Assembly: GCA_021776195.1 (NCBI GenBank)
Contig: JAJFGK010000081.1
Span: 1 to 64,000, forward strand
Direction of reading: 5' to 3'
Source of the DNA: Kiloniellaceae bacterium
Lineage (GTDB): Bacteria > Pseudomonadota > Alphaproteobacteria > Kiloniellales > Kiloniellaceae
DNA: 64,000 nt
Shown: positions 7,729 to 17,408 of the stretch, one piece after another
How the letters are laid out: each line of letters opens with the position of its first letter
Position numbering within the stretch: position 1 is the stretch's first letter
The notes under the pieces: model-generated
Databases searched by the model: none
Told to the model about the DNA's origin: nothing
The model's input: only the letters and a program-made list of their open reading frames with translations
Position numbers and translations under genes: made by a program

Positions 7729-8205
7729 TCAGCCCTCCAGCACCTTTTCCAGCTCCACAATGCGCTCATCGAAGCCGCAGGCGCCATAGAGGTGACGGGC
7801 GCCATCGTTTCGGGCCAGCACGTCGATGCGCAGCCAGCGGGCGCCCCGTTCCCGCGCCAGAGCCTCGGCCGCGGCGATCAGGGCCCGGCCGATGCCCCGG
7901 TTGCGATGGCTGTCCAGGACGCTCAGTTCCGAAATCAGGGCGTAGTGGTAGTTCTCCTCGTCATAGTCCTCGCAGAGGACATTGGCTTGAAGGTTGGCGA
8001 AACCGACCACCGCGCCGTCGCACTCGGCGACCAGGAGATGACCGTCCTTCTCCCGGTTATGGTCTTCGAGCAACGGCAGGTACCACTCGGCCACCGCCGC
8101 GCCGGTCAGCGAGCGGACATCGATCGCCCGCTCGAAATCCTGCATCTGGACGATACAGGCATTGATCGCCGCGCGGTCCTCGGGTCTGTAGGGGCGTATA
8201 ATCAT
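7729..8205 (-). CDS. GNAT-family N-acetyltransferase
   Basis: 158 residues forming a complete single GNAT domain. It starts MIIRPYRPEDRAAINACI; the motif A strand and loop are SELSVLDSHRNRGIGRALIA (about residues 91-110), and LYGACGFDERI near the end is the usual C-terminal signature. No antitoxin gene is next to it, so a small-molecule or protein acetylation role is more likely than toxicity. The substrate cannot be told. It is divergent from the amidohydrolase gene with 73 bases between them. Confidence 0.82.
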   Translation of the reverse strand: MIIRPYRPEDRAAINACIVQMQDFERAIDVRSLTGAAVAEWYLPLLEDHNREKDGHLLVAECDGAVVGFANLQANVLCEDYDEENYHYALISELSVLDSHRNRGIGRALIAAAEALARERGARWLRIDVLARNDGARHLYGACGFDERIVELEKVLEG

Positions 8206-8278
8206 GACGGCGTGTTCTAATGGTTGCTCTCGCGAATGACAATCGGGCAGGCTGGCCGTTCAAGACGAGGAACAATCC

Positions 8279-9712
8279 ATGACCGACATCCTGATCGAGA
8301 ACGCCACCGTCATCACCATGGACCCGGCGCGGCGCGTCATCGAGCAGGGTGCGGTGGCGATCAGCGGTGCGCGAATCGAGGCGGTCGGCCCGACCGAGGA
8401 GGTCCGGCGCGGGCGCAATCCGGCCCAGGTCATCGACGGGCATAGAATGGCGGTGCTGCCCGGGCTGATTGACTGCCATGCCCACGCCGGCCACGGCCTG
8501 GTGAAGTCGCTCGGCACCGGCAGCGACCGGGGCGAGGCCTGGAACGGGGCCTGCGAGGCGATCTATGCCCGCGGCTCGACCGAGAAGTTCTGGGCCGCCG
8601 AGGCGGCCTTGGCCGGGCTCGAGCGCCTGAAGGCCGGGGTGACCTGCGGCGTCTCGCTGCTCGGCGGCGGCGACGACATCCACCGCAGCGATCACCCGGC
8701 CTATGCCGCCGCCCACTGCCGCGTCATCGAACGGCTGGGCACCCGCGCCATCGTCGCCGTGGGTCCCGGCCGGCCGCCCTACCCGCACCGCTTCGTCCGC
8801 TTCGAGGAGGGCCAGGAGGAGGAGCGCGCCGTGACCTTCGACGAGGAGATGGCGGTGAGCGAGCAGGTGGTGAAGGACTGGCACGGGGGCGCCGGGGGCC
8901 GCATCCTGATCGCCCTGGTCAGCCCGGTCTTTCGCGGCGACGCGGCCCGCGACGGCGCCGAACTGGCGACCATCAAGGCCATGGCCGCGGCGGTCGGTGC
9001 CCTGCGCCAACGCTACGGCCTGCTGCTGACCCAGGACGGCCACAGCGAGGGGTCCCTGGACTTCACGGCGCGCGAACTGGGCCTCATGGGGCCCTGGGCC
9101 CTGATGTCCCATTCGGTCGACCTGACACCCGAGGACATGGCCGCCTGCCGCGACAGCGGGGCCCGGGTGGTGCACAACCCCAGTGCCATTCGCTCGATTT
9201 TCGGGCGCTGTCCGGCACCCGAGTTGATGGAGATGGGCGTGATCGTGGCGATCGGGTCGGATGCCGCGGCGCCCGACCGGGGCTACGACATGTTCCGTCA
9301 CATGGCCCAGTGCATGCACTATCACCGGCGCCATTTTCGCGATCCGACCGTCCTGCCGCCGGGCAAGGCCTTGGAGATGACCACCATCGGCGCGGCGCGC
9401 TCGCTGGGTCTCGACGGTGAGTTGGGCTCCCTGGAGCCGGGCAAGCGGGCCGACCTGATCCTGGTCAATCTTTTCAAGCCGCACCTGGTCCCGCTCAACA
9501 TGCCGCTGGTCCGCCTCGCCCACTTCGCCAACGCCGCCGACGTGGATACCGTGCTGGTCGAGGGCAAGATCCTGATGCGCGGCCGCGAGGTTCTGACCCT
9601 GGACGAAACCGAGGTCCTGGAAGAGGCCGAGCGCGAGGCAATCGCCGCGCTGGAGCTCAGCGGCCTGCAGCATCTGACCGAAGAACCGGCAAGCTTCTGG
9701 GGCCGTCACTGA
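8279..9712 (+). CDS. Amidohydrolase (TRZ/ATZ, chlorohydrolase/deaminase type)
   Basis: 477 residues, full length for the AtzA/TrzN-like branch of metal-dependent hydrolases. The N-terminal beta-sandwich strand ILIENATVITMD precedes PGLIDCHAHAGHG (metal ligands His-X-His, about residues 62-68). Other ligands are likely in TQDGHSEGS and LMSHSVDL, with the Asp in AIGSDAAAPDRG. The C-terminus returns to the composite domain (GELGSLEPGKRADLILVN). GAGGAA precedes the ATG. Family members deaminate or dechlorinate N-heterocycles or hydrolyse related amides; this one's substrate is unknown. Confidence 0.85.
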   Translation: MTDILIENATVITMDPARRVIEQGAVAISGARIEAVGPTEEVRRGRNPAQVIDGHRMAVLPGLIDCHAHAGHGLVKSLGTGSDRGEAWNGACEAIYARGSTEKFWAAEAALAGLERLKAGVTCGVSLLGGGDDIHRSDHPAYAAAHCRVIERLGTRAIVAVGPGRPPYPHRFVRFEEGQEEERAVTFDEEMAVSEQVVKDWHGGAGGRILIALVSPVFRGDAARDGAELATIKAMAAAVGALRQRYGLLLTQDGHSEGSLDFTARELGLMGPWALMSHSVDLTPEDMAACRDSGARVVHNPSAIRSIFGRCPAPELMEMGVIVAIGSDAAAPDRGYDMFRHMAQCMHYHRRHFRDPTVLPPGKALEMTTIGAARSLGLDGELGSLEPGKRADLILVNLFKPHLVPLNMPLVRLAHFANAADVDTVLVEGKILMRGREVLTLDETEVLEEAEREAIAALELSGLQHLTEEPASFWGRH

Positions 9713-9768
9713 CGCGGGGTGACGACGAAACGAGCGGGCGGTCTCGCGGTGTCGGACCGGCCCCCGTT

Positions 9769-12747
9769 CTAAGACCCCGCGTAGGGTCCCTGCAACCCCA
9801 GCCGTTGCATCTCCGCGGCATAGCGGTTCGACCGGTCGATCAACTGGGCGCCGTAGCGCTCGATCAGGTCCTGACGCCGTTCGCTTTCCTCGATCGAAGA
9901 CAAGGCTCCCAGGATCGCGGTCATCTGCTCGGCCAGGGCACGCAGACGACCCAGGGCCGCCGCATCGGCCGCCACCGCCGCCAAGCCGTTGGCCGTCACC
10001 TTGCCGACCCCGTTCACCGTGGTCGCGCCGGCATTCACATAGCCCTCGGGCAGGTCGCCCTTCAGGTTCATCACCGACCTGTGCTGGATTGCCTGAAAAA
10101 TCTGATCGACGGCCTGCCTGGCACCCTCGACGCGGGACAGGTGCTCGGTGTCGGCCGCGGCGTGGGGCAGCAGCTCCATCTTGCCGCGGTGACGGGCCTC
10201 AAGCGCCAGATAGGGCACCATCGGCCCGCTCAGGGCACCGCTCTGCGCATCCTTGAAGAGATCGGCATCGATCGCGGCGTAGGCCACCTTGCCGCTGGTA
10301 AGAGCGGCATCGAGCGCCTCGCAGTCGATGACCTCGCCGCGGTCGTAGTTGATCACCACGGCGCCATTGTTCAGGGCTTCGAGGACAGAGGCGCTCACGA
10401 TCTTCTCGTTGGCGAAATGTCCGGTCTTGGCGTCGAGCGCGCCCAGTCCGGTATGGGGGCTGATCACGTCGGCGCCCGCCGCCGCTTCCTCCAGGGTCGC
10501 GGCGAACTGGAACCCTTCGGACTCGATCCAGTCCCGATGCAGCGGCCGGGCATGGATCGCCACCTCCATATTGAAGGCCTTGGCCAGCTTGGCCAGCTCG
10601 CGGCCGATGTTGCCGTAGCCGATGATGGCGATCTTCTTGCCCTCGAGCTTTTCGGTCGGATAGTCCCGTAGGTTCTTGCCGGTGTCGAAGTCGCCGCCGA
10701 CGACCCGACGGTGCAGGTCCTCCACCGGCAGATTCGGCAGAACCTTCAACAGCGCCTTCATCGCCATCTGCGCGGTCGCGCGGCTGTTGAAGCTGGGGGT
10801 GTTCATCAGCGGCGCCCCGCCGCCCTCGCCGTTGCCGCCACCCCAGGAGGCGCTGCCCATGTTGCCGGTGCCGGCGCCGATCCGCACGCCGCCCTGGGCA
10901 AAGACGGAGTCCGGCGGCAGAAAGGTCGCCGCGACGATGGTGGCGTCATACTGGCCTTGGTCGGTCTGCGGCAGGATCTCTTCAGCGGTACTGAGATCGG
11001 GCTGATAGAAGAAATGGATCTTGCCCGCTTCGAGAATCGTGTCTTCGGCGGCCGGCCCTTCGTGGAAGACACCGCCCCGGGCCTCGATGTGGGCGCGGAC
11101 CTCGCTATGGTCGGGCTGCCCATCGGCATCGAACCTCAGCCCGACCAGATCGGCGACCAGGACCTTGTAGGCCCGCGTGGGGTCGTCCTGGCGCGCGCGC
11201 CGGCCGGCGCCGGCAGGGGCGGCAAAGGTTTCGCCCTGGAGCGCGAGCTCTTCCTCCAGCACCACGATCTTGGCCCGGTGGTAGGCATACCGCAGGTTAT
11301 CCAGCAGGGCCGTGACGTCGCTGTCGGGCCGGATTCCGCCGATCCAGGCGCGATAGTCGCCGGGGGTTCCCGGGAAGGCGTTCACGTAGCGGGCAACATC
11401 CAGGCCGGGCTCGTAGTCGCCATTGGGATGGGTCAGCCCCTCGTAGCCAAGGATCTGTTTCGAGCGGGCGATGATCCGGCCGTGCAGGCCAGGGTCGGTG
11501 ACGTCGGGGTCGTTGACCTTCAACAGCGTCACCGCGGCGCCGCGGCGCTCGGCATCGGCGACGCCGAGTTCCAGGATCGGATGGTCGGCGACCCACTCGT
11601 TGATCTTCTGGCGGTTGACCGTCGAGCGGCGGTTCAGCTCGCGCACCGGCCCGATGCGTTTTTCCGAGCGCAGCAGACCGAAGGTGGTCTCGGCGAAGGC
11701 CAGGGTGCTGTAAGTGTTGATGATGCCGCCCAGCATCTTGCCTTCTTCCGGGTCGAAGATCGGCCCCAGGGCGGTCGTCTGCGGGCCCGACAGCGGCATC
11801 TTGGGATCCACCGGAACGGCGATCTTGAGCTGCCTGGGGATGGCCCAGGAGGGGTTCTTCTGATTGGCCTCGATCAACGCCAGGGCCTGCGGCGTGAAGG
11901 AGGCGACGAAGTAGCCCGAAATGCCGCCGATGGCCTTTTGAAAGGGCATGAACATGCAGCACTTGGCCGTGACCTGGCGCACGACCTCCTCCGGCCAGGG
12001 CATGGCCCCCAGCATCGAGGTGCTGTCGATGACCGCGTGATGCGCCACCGGATCGCGGCCGAGCCACTCCAGCAGATTGGCGATGTCCTGCTCGGTGTAG
12101 GTGGTGGCCCCGGTGGTCTCGTGGCCGACGCCGACGAAGATCTTGACGCCCATGGCCTCCAGCTCGTCGGCCGAGGGAATGGCGCCCTCGTTCTCGCTGA
12201 AATGGAGGCGCGCCTCGTCGCCGTTCTTGGCCAGGCGCTGCATCTCGATCAACTGGGCGCCCCAGGACTGGCGAAAGAAGCCGCCGGCCTTGGCGGCGTC
12301 GGATTCCGGACGGGGCGTGTCGACGTAGACCTGCTGGTCCAGGTCGTTGGCGTCGATCATGTGGAGGACGCAGACCGTGAAGCCGCTGTGACCGCCACCC
12401 AGGCCCACGGCCATCTTGTTCGAGCGGGGAAACTCGAAGTAGCGGTGAATTTCGCGCATCATGTCCAACAGGATCTTATCGGCCGGATAGCCGCGATGCA
12501 TGGACCGGCCGATCTCGGCCGCGGTAAAGGGCCCGACGTCCCGGCCCGTATCGTCCAGCTTGCGGTAGGTCGACTCCAGCCAGGCCTCGAACTCGAAGCG
12601 CAGCAGCCGTGAGTCGGCCTCGTCCGCGGTCACGTCGGTAATCGGCCCGACGCCGAAAAAAGGGTTCGAGGTCCGCGCCGGTGGGCCATCCGCTGTCGCC
12701 GCCAGGGACGCCTGTCGCTGCGCCTTCAACTCGTCGATCGTTGCCAT
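9769..12747 (-). CDS. Fused SerC-like aminotransferase / SerA-like 2-hydroxyacid dehydrogenase
   Basis: One uninterrupted 992-residue frame joining two enzymes. Residues about 1-500 form a fold-type I PLP aminotransferase of the phosphoserine-aminotransferase kind, with the likely PLP lysine at about 271 in [10 protein letters not shown]. Residues about 525-880 form a D-isomer 2-hydroxyacid dehydrogenase with the NAD motif [11 protein letters not shown] (about 710), an active-site Arg in NYDRGEVID (about 803) and His in [11 protein letters not shown] (about 862). The usual catalytic Glu segment is altered to DADLFKDAQ, and a Gly-rich insert (about 625-645) sits before the NAD fold. A helical tail follows. 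The ATG at 12747 has AGGGAGAG upstream. Canonical serC and serA exist separately in this window, so this protein probably acts on another amino acid/hydroxy acid pair (inference). Confidence 0.8.
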   Translation of the reverse strand: MATIDELKAQRQASLAATADGPPARTSNPFFGVGPITDVTADEADSRLLRFEFEAWLESTYRKLDDTGRDVGPFTAAEIGRSMHRGYPADKILLDMMREIHRYFEFPRSNKMAVGLGGGHSGFTVCVLHMIDANDLDQQVYVDTPRPESDAAKAGGFFRQSWGAQLIEMQRLAKNGDEARLHFSENEGAIPSADELEAMGVKIFVGVGHETTGATTYTEQDIANLLEWLGRDPVAHHAVIDSTSMLGAMPWPEEVVRQVTAKCCMFMPFQKAIGGISGYFVASFTPQALALIEANQKNPSWAIPRQLKIAVPVDPKMPLSGPQTTALGPIFDPEEGKMLGGIINTYSTLAFAETTFGLLRSEKRIGPVRELNRRSTVNRQKINEWVADHPILELGVADAERRGAAVTLLKVNDPDVTDPGLHGRIIARSKQILGYEGLTHPNGDYEPGLDVARYVNAFPGTPGDYRAWIGGIRPDSDVTALLDNLRYAYHRAKIVVLEEELALQGETFAAPAGAGRRARQDDPTRAYKVLVADLVGLRFDADGQPDHSEVRAHIEARGGVFHEGPAAEDTILEAGKIHFFYQPDLSTAEEILPQTDQGQYDATIVAATFLPPDSVFAQGGVRIGAGTGNMGSASWGGGNGEGGGAPLMNTPSFNSRATAQMAMKALLKVLPNLPVEDLHRRVVGGDFDTGKNLRDYPTEKLEGKKIAIIGYGNIGRELAKLAKAFNMEVAIHARPLHRDWIESEGFQFAATLEEAAAGADVISPHTGLGALDAKTGHFANEKIVSASVLEALNNGAVVINYDRGEVIDCEALDAALTSGKVAYAAIDADLFKDAQSGALSGPMVPYLALEARHRGKMELLPHAAADTEHLSRVEGARQAVDQIFQAIQHRSVMNLKGDLPEGYVNAGATTVNGVGKVTANGLAAVAADAAALGRLRALAEQMTAILGALSSIEESERRQDLIERYGAQLIDRSNRYAAEMQRLGLQGPYAGS

Positions 12748-13126
12748 TTTTTTGTCTCTCCCTGTGTTCACGTCGCGGCGCGACCGTCATGTCCGCTTTT
12801 CAAGACGCGCGACCCATCGATTCCGACATTGCGGAGCCGAGCGGCGACAATATGCCGGCCGCCACTACCAGACAGCGACATCCGCGCCGGACTCTTGCGA
12901 ATATCCGCCCCGGGCAGCGCTTTGCGGGGATGCCGGGTCCGGCCTGGGCCCACGCACTTGCGGCCCCCGCGGCGACGCCCCAAACTGCGGGCCCTATCAA
13001 AGGCCCCTGACGCCGGGTCCCGCCCGGGCCGGTTCGCCTGCAAGACCGAACCGCGGTGACCTGGCGCTTTTGCTGGAGCCAGGGTTGGGATATTCAAGTG
13101 CCGCTGATTTGGGGGAGGGAGGTGTC
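12748..13126. other. Divergent intergenic region, no gene seen
   Basis: 379 bases between the fusion gene and the acyl-CoA dehydrogenase gene, which point away from each other, so both promoters should lie here. I see one perfect 7-bp inverted repeat, CGGTTCG (13030-13036) and CGAACCG (13047-13053), with a 10-base loop. There is no convincing open frame; the dehydrogenase frame stays open leftwards but the product there does not resemble the family. Confidence 0.5.
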
Positions 13127-14353
13127 ATGAGTTTCGAGCCGCGCGATGAGGTCAAGGCCCTCGAGGTCGAACTCGAGGCCTTCATGAGCGAGCGGATCTA
13201 TCCCAACGAGCAGCTCTACTACGAGCAACTGGCGAAGGACCGTTGGACCTCGCCGCCGATCCTGGAGAGCCTGAAAGCCGAGGCCCGGAGCGCCGGCCTG
13301 TGGAACCTCTTTCTGCCCGACAAGACCCTGGGCAGGGGCCTTCGCAATCTCGACTATGCGCCGCTCTGCGAGATCATGGGACGTTCGCCGATCGCGCCCG
13401 AAGTCTTCAACTGCAGCGCGCCGGACACCGGCAACATGGAGACCCTTTGGCTGTTCGGCACCGATGCGCAAAAGGAACGCTGGCTGACCCCTCTTCTGGC
13501 CGGCGAGATCCGCTCGGGCTTTGCCATGACCGAACCCGATGTCGCCTCCTCCGACGCGACCAACATTCAAGGCTCGATCCGGCCCGACGGCGATCACTAC
13601 GTGATCGACGCGCGCAAGTGGTGGACCTCCGGCGCCGGGCACAAGCGCTGCGAAGTTCTCATCTTCATGGGCAAGACCGACATCCGGGCCGAGCCTTACC
13701 GGCAGCAGTCCATGATCCTGGTGCCGGTCGACACGCCCGGCGTGGAGATCCTGCGCCCCCTCACCGTCTTTGGCTACGACGACGCGCCCAAGGGCCATAT
13801 GGAGGTCTCCTTCCAGGACGTCCGGGTGCCGGCCGAGAACATCCTGCTGGGCGAAGGCCGCGGCTTCGAGATCGCCCAGGCCCGCCTCGGCCCCGGGCGC
13901 ATTCACCACTGCATGCGCTTGCTGGGCCTGGCCGAGCGCGCCCTGGAATCGATGTGCGCCAGGGCCCAGGAGCGGGTCGCCTTCGGCCGCCGGCTCGCCG
14001 AACAGGGCGTGGTGCAGGAGGCCATCGCCCGCTCGCGCCTCGAAATCGAGCAGGCCCGCATGCTGGTCTTGAAGGCCGCCTGGAAGGTCGACCAGGTCGG
14101 CGGAAAGGGTGCCCGCGCCGAGGTCGCCATGATCAAGGCCGGGGTCCCGGCCATGGCCCAGCAGGTCATCGACCGGGCCATCCAGGTCCATGGCGGCGGC
14201 GGCGTTTCGGGCGACTTCGGCCTGGCCAAGGCCTGGGCCCTGGCCCGCACGCTGCGCCTCGCCGACGGTCCCGACGAGGTGCACCTGCGTTCCATCGCAC
14301 GGGCCGAGCTGAAGAAACCCGCCGAACTGTGGAAGACGAAACGCCAGAACTGA
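13127..14353 (+). CDS. Acyl-CoA dehydrogenase family protein (ACAD10/11-like)
   Basis: 408 residues. It shows the middle-domain signature [18 protein letters not shown] (about residues 127-144), the [10 protein letters not shown] segment and the C-terminal ACAD helices with [12 protein letters not shown]. The start ATG at 13127 is preceded by GGGAGGGAGG. The next gene, 10 bases on, encodes an APH-type kinase. Known: this pairing occurs in human ACAD10/11 and in the Pseudomonas levulinate pathway (LvaA/LvaC), where a 4-hydroxyacyl-CoA is phosphorylated and then rearranged or dehydrated. A similar job here is inferred; ordinary beta-oxidation remains possible. Confidence 0.85.
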   Translation: MSFEPRDEVKALEVELEAFMSERIYPNEQLYYEQLAKDRWTSPPILESLKAEARSAGLWNLFLPDKTLGRGLRNLDYAPLCEIMGRSPIAPEVFNCSAPDTGNMETLWLFGTDAQKERWLTPLLAGEIRSGFAMTEPDVASSDATNIQGSIRPDGDHYVIDARKWWTSGAGHKRCEVLIFMGKTDIRAEPYRQQSMILVPVDTPGVEILRPLTVFGYDDAPKGHMEVSFQDVRVPAENILLGEGRGFEIAQARLGPGRIHHCMRLLGLAERALESMCARAQERVAFGRRLAEQGVVQEAIARSRLEIEQARMLVLKAAWKVDQVGGKGARAEVAMIKAGVPAMAQQVIDRAIQVHGGGGVSGDFGLAKAWALARTLRLADGPDEVHLRSIARAELKKPAELWKTKRQN

Positions 14354-14363
14354 GGCCTGCCCC

Positions 14364-15455
14364 ATGACGACGGACCCCATGACCGCGGGAAGCTTCGACG
14401 ATCCGGAATTGCGGGCCGAGCGGGCCGACGAGAAGCTGCCACTGGCCCGGCTCGATCCTTATCTGCGCGACCGCCTGCCCGCCACCGAAGGCGCGCTCAG
14501 GGTCGCCCAGTTCGGCGGCGGCAAGGCCAACCTGACCTATCTGCTGGCCTTTGAGACGGACCGGGTGACCAGCGAGTACGTCCTGCGCCGTCCGCCTCTG
14601 GGGCCGGTGGCGCCCTCGGCCCACGACATGGGGCGCGAGCACCGGGTGCTGTCGCGCCTCGCCGAGCACTTCGCCCTGGCGCCGATGTGCTATCTCCACT
14701 GCACCGACAAGGCGATCATCGGCGCCGAGTTTCAGGTCATGGAGCGCCGCCGCGGCCAGGTCATCCGGGAGGTCATTCCGGAAGGCGACCGCGATCCCGA
14801 AACGCTCCAGGGCATCGGCCAGATGCTGATCGATGTGTTGGCGGATTTTCACAGGCTGGACCGCCAGGCCGTGGGTCTCGGCGACCTCGGTCACCCGCCA
14901 GGATTCGTCGAACGGCAGCTCGAGGGCTGGGCCAAGCGTTGGCACGCCGCGGTGGAAGAGCCCAACCCGGCGATGGACCGCCTGATCGCCTGGCTGCGCG
15001 ACCGGCTGCCGACCTCGCATCACGAAAGCCTGCTGCACAACGACTACAAGCTCGACAACCTGTTGCTCGACGGCGCCGACCCGACCCGGGCGGTGGCGAT
15101 CCTCGACTGGGACATGGGGACCAGCGGCGACCCGCTGATGGATCTCGGCTACCTCTTGAACCAATGGGTCGAAGAGGACGACGACCCGGCCTGGATCGAG
15201 GCCAGCCACATGCCGAGCCACACGCCGGGCTTCCCGCGCCGCGTCGAGGCGATCGAACGCTACGCCCGGCGCACCGGTTTCACGGTCGATGCGATCGACT
15301 GGTACCACGCCTTTGCGGCCATGAAATTCGCTGTCATTATCCAGCAAATCTACATCCGCTACCGTCGCGGCCAGACCCAGGACGAACGCTTTGCCGATTT
15401 CGGCCAGCGGGCCCAGAACTTCGTCGACAAGGGTGCGATGATCGCCGGATTGTGA
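14364..15455 (+). CDS. APH-family phosphotransferase (acyl-CoA dehydrogenase partner)
   Basis: 363 residues. It begins with the nucleotide-binding segment FGGGKANLTYLLAFE and carries the kinase signature LLHNDYKLDNLLLD (catalytic Asp and metal-binding Asn) and ILDWDMGTSGDP (the DFG equivalent) at about residues 225-255. This is the aminoglycoside-phosphotransferase fold used by ACAD10/11 and LvaA. It lies 10 bases after the acyl-CoA dehydrogenase gene, so the two are almost certainly co-expressed and may handle 4-hydroxyacyl-CoA substrates (inference). Antibiotic resistance is an unlikely role in this context. Confidence 0.85.
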   Translation: MTTDPMTAGSFDDPELRAERADEKLPLARLDPYLRDRLPATEGALRVAQFGGGKANLTYLLAFETDRVTSEYVLRRPPLGPVAPSAHDMGREHRVLSRLAEHFALAPMCYLHCTDKAIIGAEFQVMERRRGQVIREVIPEGDRDPETLQGIGQMLIDVLADFHRLDRQAVGLGDLGHPPGFVERQLEGWAKRWHAAVEEPNPAMDRLIAWLRDRLPTSHHESLLHNDYKLDNLLLDGADPTRAVAILDWDMGTSGDPLMDLGYLLNQWVEEDDDPAWIEASHMPSHTPGFPRRVEAIERYARRTGFTVDAIDWYHAFAAMKFAVIIQQIYIRYRRGQTQDERFADFGQRAQNFVDKGAMIAGL

Positions 15456-15502
15456 GGCGGCGCGCCGTCGCTGAAGAACCACGAATGACATGGAGGCTCC
15501 CG

Positions 15503-15823
15503 ATGATTTTCGACCATCGCACTTACGTTTGCCGGCCCGGCACCATCAAGAAGCACATGGCCCTCTACGAAGAGTATGGCTATGGGCCGCAGACCCGCCA
15601 CGTCGGCCAGCCCCTGCTCTATGCCGTGACCGAGACCGGCAATCCCAACGCCTATATCCATATCTGGGTCTACGAGAGTGCCGCCGACCGCGCCACCAAG
15701 CGCGCCGCCATGCAGGCCGATCCCGACTGGCAGACCTACCTGGCCAAGAGCGCCGAGGCCGGCTACCTGGTCAGCCAGGAGAACCAGCTGCTGACCGAAG
15801 CGCCCTTCTTCGCGCTGCCCTGA
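15503..15823 (+). CDS. NIPSNAP-family protein
   Basis: A 106-residue protein forming one ferredoxin-like alpha/beta barrel domain of the NIPSNAP type. It starts MIFDHRTYVCRPGTIKKHMA, with a central IHIWVYESAADRATKRAAM and a PDWQTYL segment. I chose the ATG at 15503 because GGAGG sits 6 bases before it; an in-frame ATG at 15485 would add six residues. It follows the kinase gene by 47 bases and is likely in the same operon. The function of bacterial NIPSNAP proteins is not known; they often accompany catabolic acyl-CoA genes. Confidence 0.82.
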   Translation: MIFDHRTYVCRPGTIKKHMALYEEYGYGPQTRHVGQPLLYAVTETGNPNAYIHIWVYESAADRATKRAAMQADPDWQTYLAKSAEAGYLVSQENQLLTEAPFFALP

Positions 15824-15830
15824 TCGCCGC

Positions 15831-17051
15831 TCAGCCTGGCTGGCGCGCCAGCCAGGCAAGGGCGTCCTGGGCGGCGGCCCGGCCGGTGGCAAAGCAGGCC
15901 TGCAGCAGGTAACCGCCGGTCGGCGCCTCCCAATCGAGCATCTCGCCGGCCAGGAAGACGCCGGGACGCGCCCGCAGCATGTAGTCCGGGCCGAGCGCCT
16001 CGAAGGCCACGCCGCCGGCGGTCGAGATGGCCCGCGCCAGCGGCAGAGGCGCGGCGAGCTCGAGCGGCAGTGCCTTGATCAGTCCGGCCAGCGTCGCCGC
16101 GTCTCCCGGCAGCTTGTTGTCCGTGGCCTCGCGCAGCAGGTTGGCGGCCACCGGCGACAGGCCGGCGGCCTTGCGCAGGTGGTTGGACAGCGACTGACCC
16201 TTGCGCGGCTTGGCCAGCCGCTTGACAAGCGCCGCCTGGGACTGACCCGGCTTCAGGTCGATCGTCAGCACCACCGGCTCAGGGCCCGCGAAGGCCTCGC
16301 GCAGCACCCCCGCGAGGCCATAGACCGCGCCGCCCTCCAGACCCTGGGCCGTGACGACCGCCTCGCCGCGAACCCGCCGTCCGGCAAAGGCGAGGGCGAT
16401 GGTCTTGAGGGGCTGGCCGGCGAAGCGGTCGCGAAAGAGGTCGCTCCAGGCCACCGCGAAGCCGCAGTTGGCCGGTCGCAGGGGCGCGACCTCGACGCCG
16501 CGGTCCGCCAGGGTCCCGGTCCAGGCACCGTCGCCGCCGAGGCGCGGCCAGGAGGCACCGCCCAGGGCCAGGACCGCGGCATCGCAGGCGACAGTCCGCG
16601 GGTCACCGGCCGCGTCGCGCACCAGGAGGCGGTCTTTGTCATCCCACCCTTCCCAGCGGTGCCGGAGGCAGATCTCCACGCCCAGGCCGTCCAGGCGCCC
16701 GAGCCAGGCGCGCAACAGGGGCGATGTCTTCAGCGCCCTGGGAAAGACCCGGCCGCTGGAGCCGACGAAGGTCGGCTGCCCCAGTTCCTCGCACCAGGCC
16801 CGGAGCGCCTCGGGCGGGAACGCGGCGATGGCCGGCTCCAGACGGGGCGCGGCCGCGCCGTAGCGGGCCAGAAAGGCCGGGGCCGCCTCGCTGTGGGTCA
16901 GGTTCAGCCCGCCGCGTCCGGCCAAGAGGAACTTGCGGCCGACCGAGGGCATGCGCTCGAAGACCGTGACCTTAGCGCCGGCCCGCGCCAGGGTCTCGGC
17001 CGCCATCAGACCGGCCGGCCCCGCGCCGACAACGGCGACAGAGGGGGTCAC
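15831..17051 (-). CDS. NAD(P)/FAD-dependent oxidoreductase (HI0933/BaiN-like flavoprotein)
   Basis: 406 residues. An N-terminal FAD Rossmann motif (VAVVGAGPAGLMAAETLARAG) is followed by VGRKFLLAGRGGLNLTHSE, the hallmark of HI0933-family flavoproteins. A C-terminal return to the FAD domain (FLAGEMLDWEAPTGGYLLQA) is also present. The length matches the family. It ends 7 bases from the convergent NIPSNAP gene. Known relatives include BaiN-like enoyl reductases, but most are uncharacterised; the substrate is unknown. Confidence 0.85.
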   Translation of the reverse strand: MTPSVAVVGAGPAGLMAAETLARAGAKVTVFERMPSVGRKFLLAGRGGLNLTHSEAAPAFLARYGAAAPRLEPAIAAFPPEALRAWCEELGQPTFVGSSGRVFPRALKTSPLLRAWLGRLDGLGVEICLRHRWEGWDDKDRLLVRDAAGDPRTVACDAAVLALGGASWPRLGGDGAWTGTLADRGVEVAPLRPANCGFAVAWSDLFRDRFAGQPLKTIALAFAGRRVRGEAVVTAQGLEGGAVYGLAGVLREAFAGPEPVVLTIDLKPGQSQAALVKRLAKPRKGQSLSNHLRKAAGLSPVAANLLREATDNKLPGDAATLAGLIKALPLELAAPLPLARAISTAGGVAFEALGPDYMLRARPGVFLAGEMLDWEAPTGGYLLQACFATGRAAAQDALAWLARQPG

Positions 17052-17102
17052 GGTGAGCCCCTTGCGGCGGACGCGCTGTGCTCTCTGGCGCGGCGCGTCC
17101 GG

Positions 17103-17390
17103 CTAGCCGGCACGAATGCGCTCGTGGTTGCGGATCACTTCCTGGATGATGAAATTGATGAATTTCTCAGAGAAATCGGGATCGAGCTGGGCCGCCTCGG
17201 CGAGCGCGCGCAGCCGGGCGATCTGCTGCTCCTCGCGCGCGCCGTCGGCCGGAGGCAGGTCGTGGGACTTCTTGTACTGCCCCACTCTCTGCGTGACCTT
17301 GAAACGTTCGGCCAGCATGAAAATCAACGCGGCATCGATGTTGTCGATGCTTTGACGGTACTCGGTCAACTGGGCGTCAACGGCGCTCAC
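17103..17390 (-). CDS. Chorismate mutase (AroQ type)
   Basis: 95 residues forming the all-helical AroQ domain. The first helix is IDNIDAALIFMLAERFKVTQ, then VGQYKKSHDLPPADGAREEQQ with the conserved Lys/Arg contacts, then the C-terminal helix FINFIIQEVIRNHERI. Converts chorismate to prephenate for Phe/Tyr synthesis. It is a stand-alone enzyme in the cytoplasm, without a prephenate dehydratase or dehydrogenase fusion and without a signal peptide. It lies 51 bases from the flavoprotein gene and 18 from the LysR gene, all on the same strand, but no functional link to them is obvious. Confidence 0.88.
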   Translation of the reverse strand: MSAVDAQLTEYRQSIDNIDAALIFMLAERFKVTQRVGQYKKSHDLPPADGAREEQQIARLRALAEAAQLDPDFSEKFINFIIQEVIRNHERIRAG

Positions 17391-17408
17391 TCTGCCCTCC
17401 TCTTACTA

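Noticed and set aside
9712..9782. 9-bp inverted repeat ACGCGGGGT / ACCCCGCGT around the convergent stops
   Set aside because: The arms are 53 bases apart with no T-tract; likely chance in GC-rich DNA.
9769..12747. Fusion of SerC-like and SerA-like parts as an assembly or sequencing artefact
   Set aside because: One uninterrupted frame with a natural linker and good codon use throughout; both halves are diverged from the window's serC and serA, so it is not a rearranged copy.
13094..14380. 428-codon minus frame opposite the acyl-CoA dehydrogenase gene
   Set aside because: Antisense shadow of a motif-rich gene.
14364..15455. Aminoglycoside resistance gene
   Set aside because: APH fold but paired with an acyl-CoA dehydrogenase, matching the ACAD10/11-type metabolic kinases.
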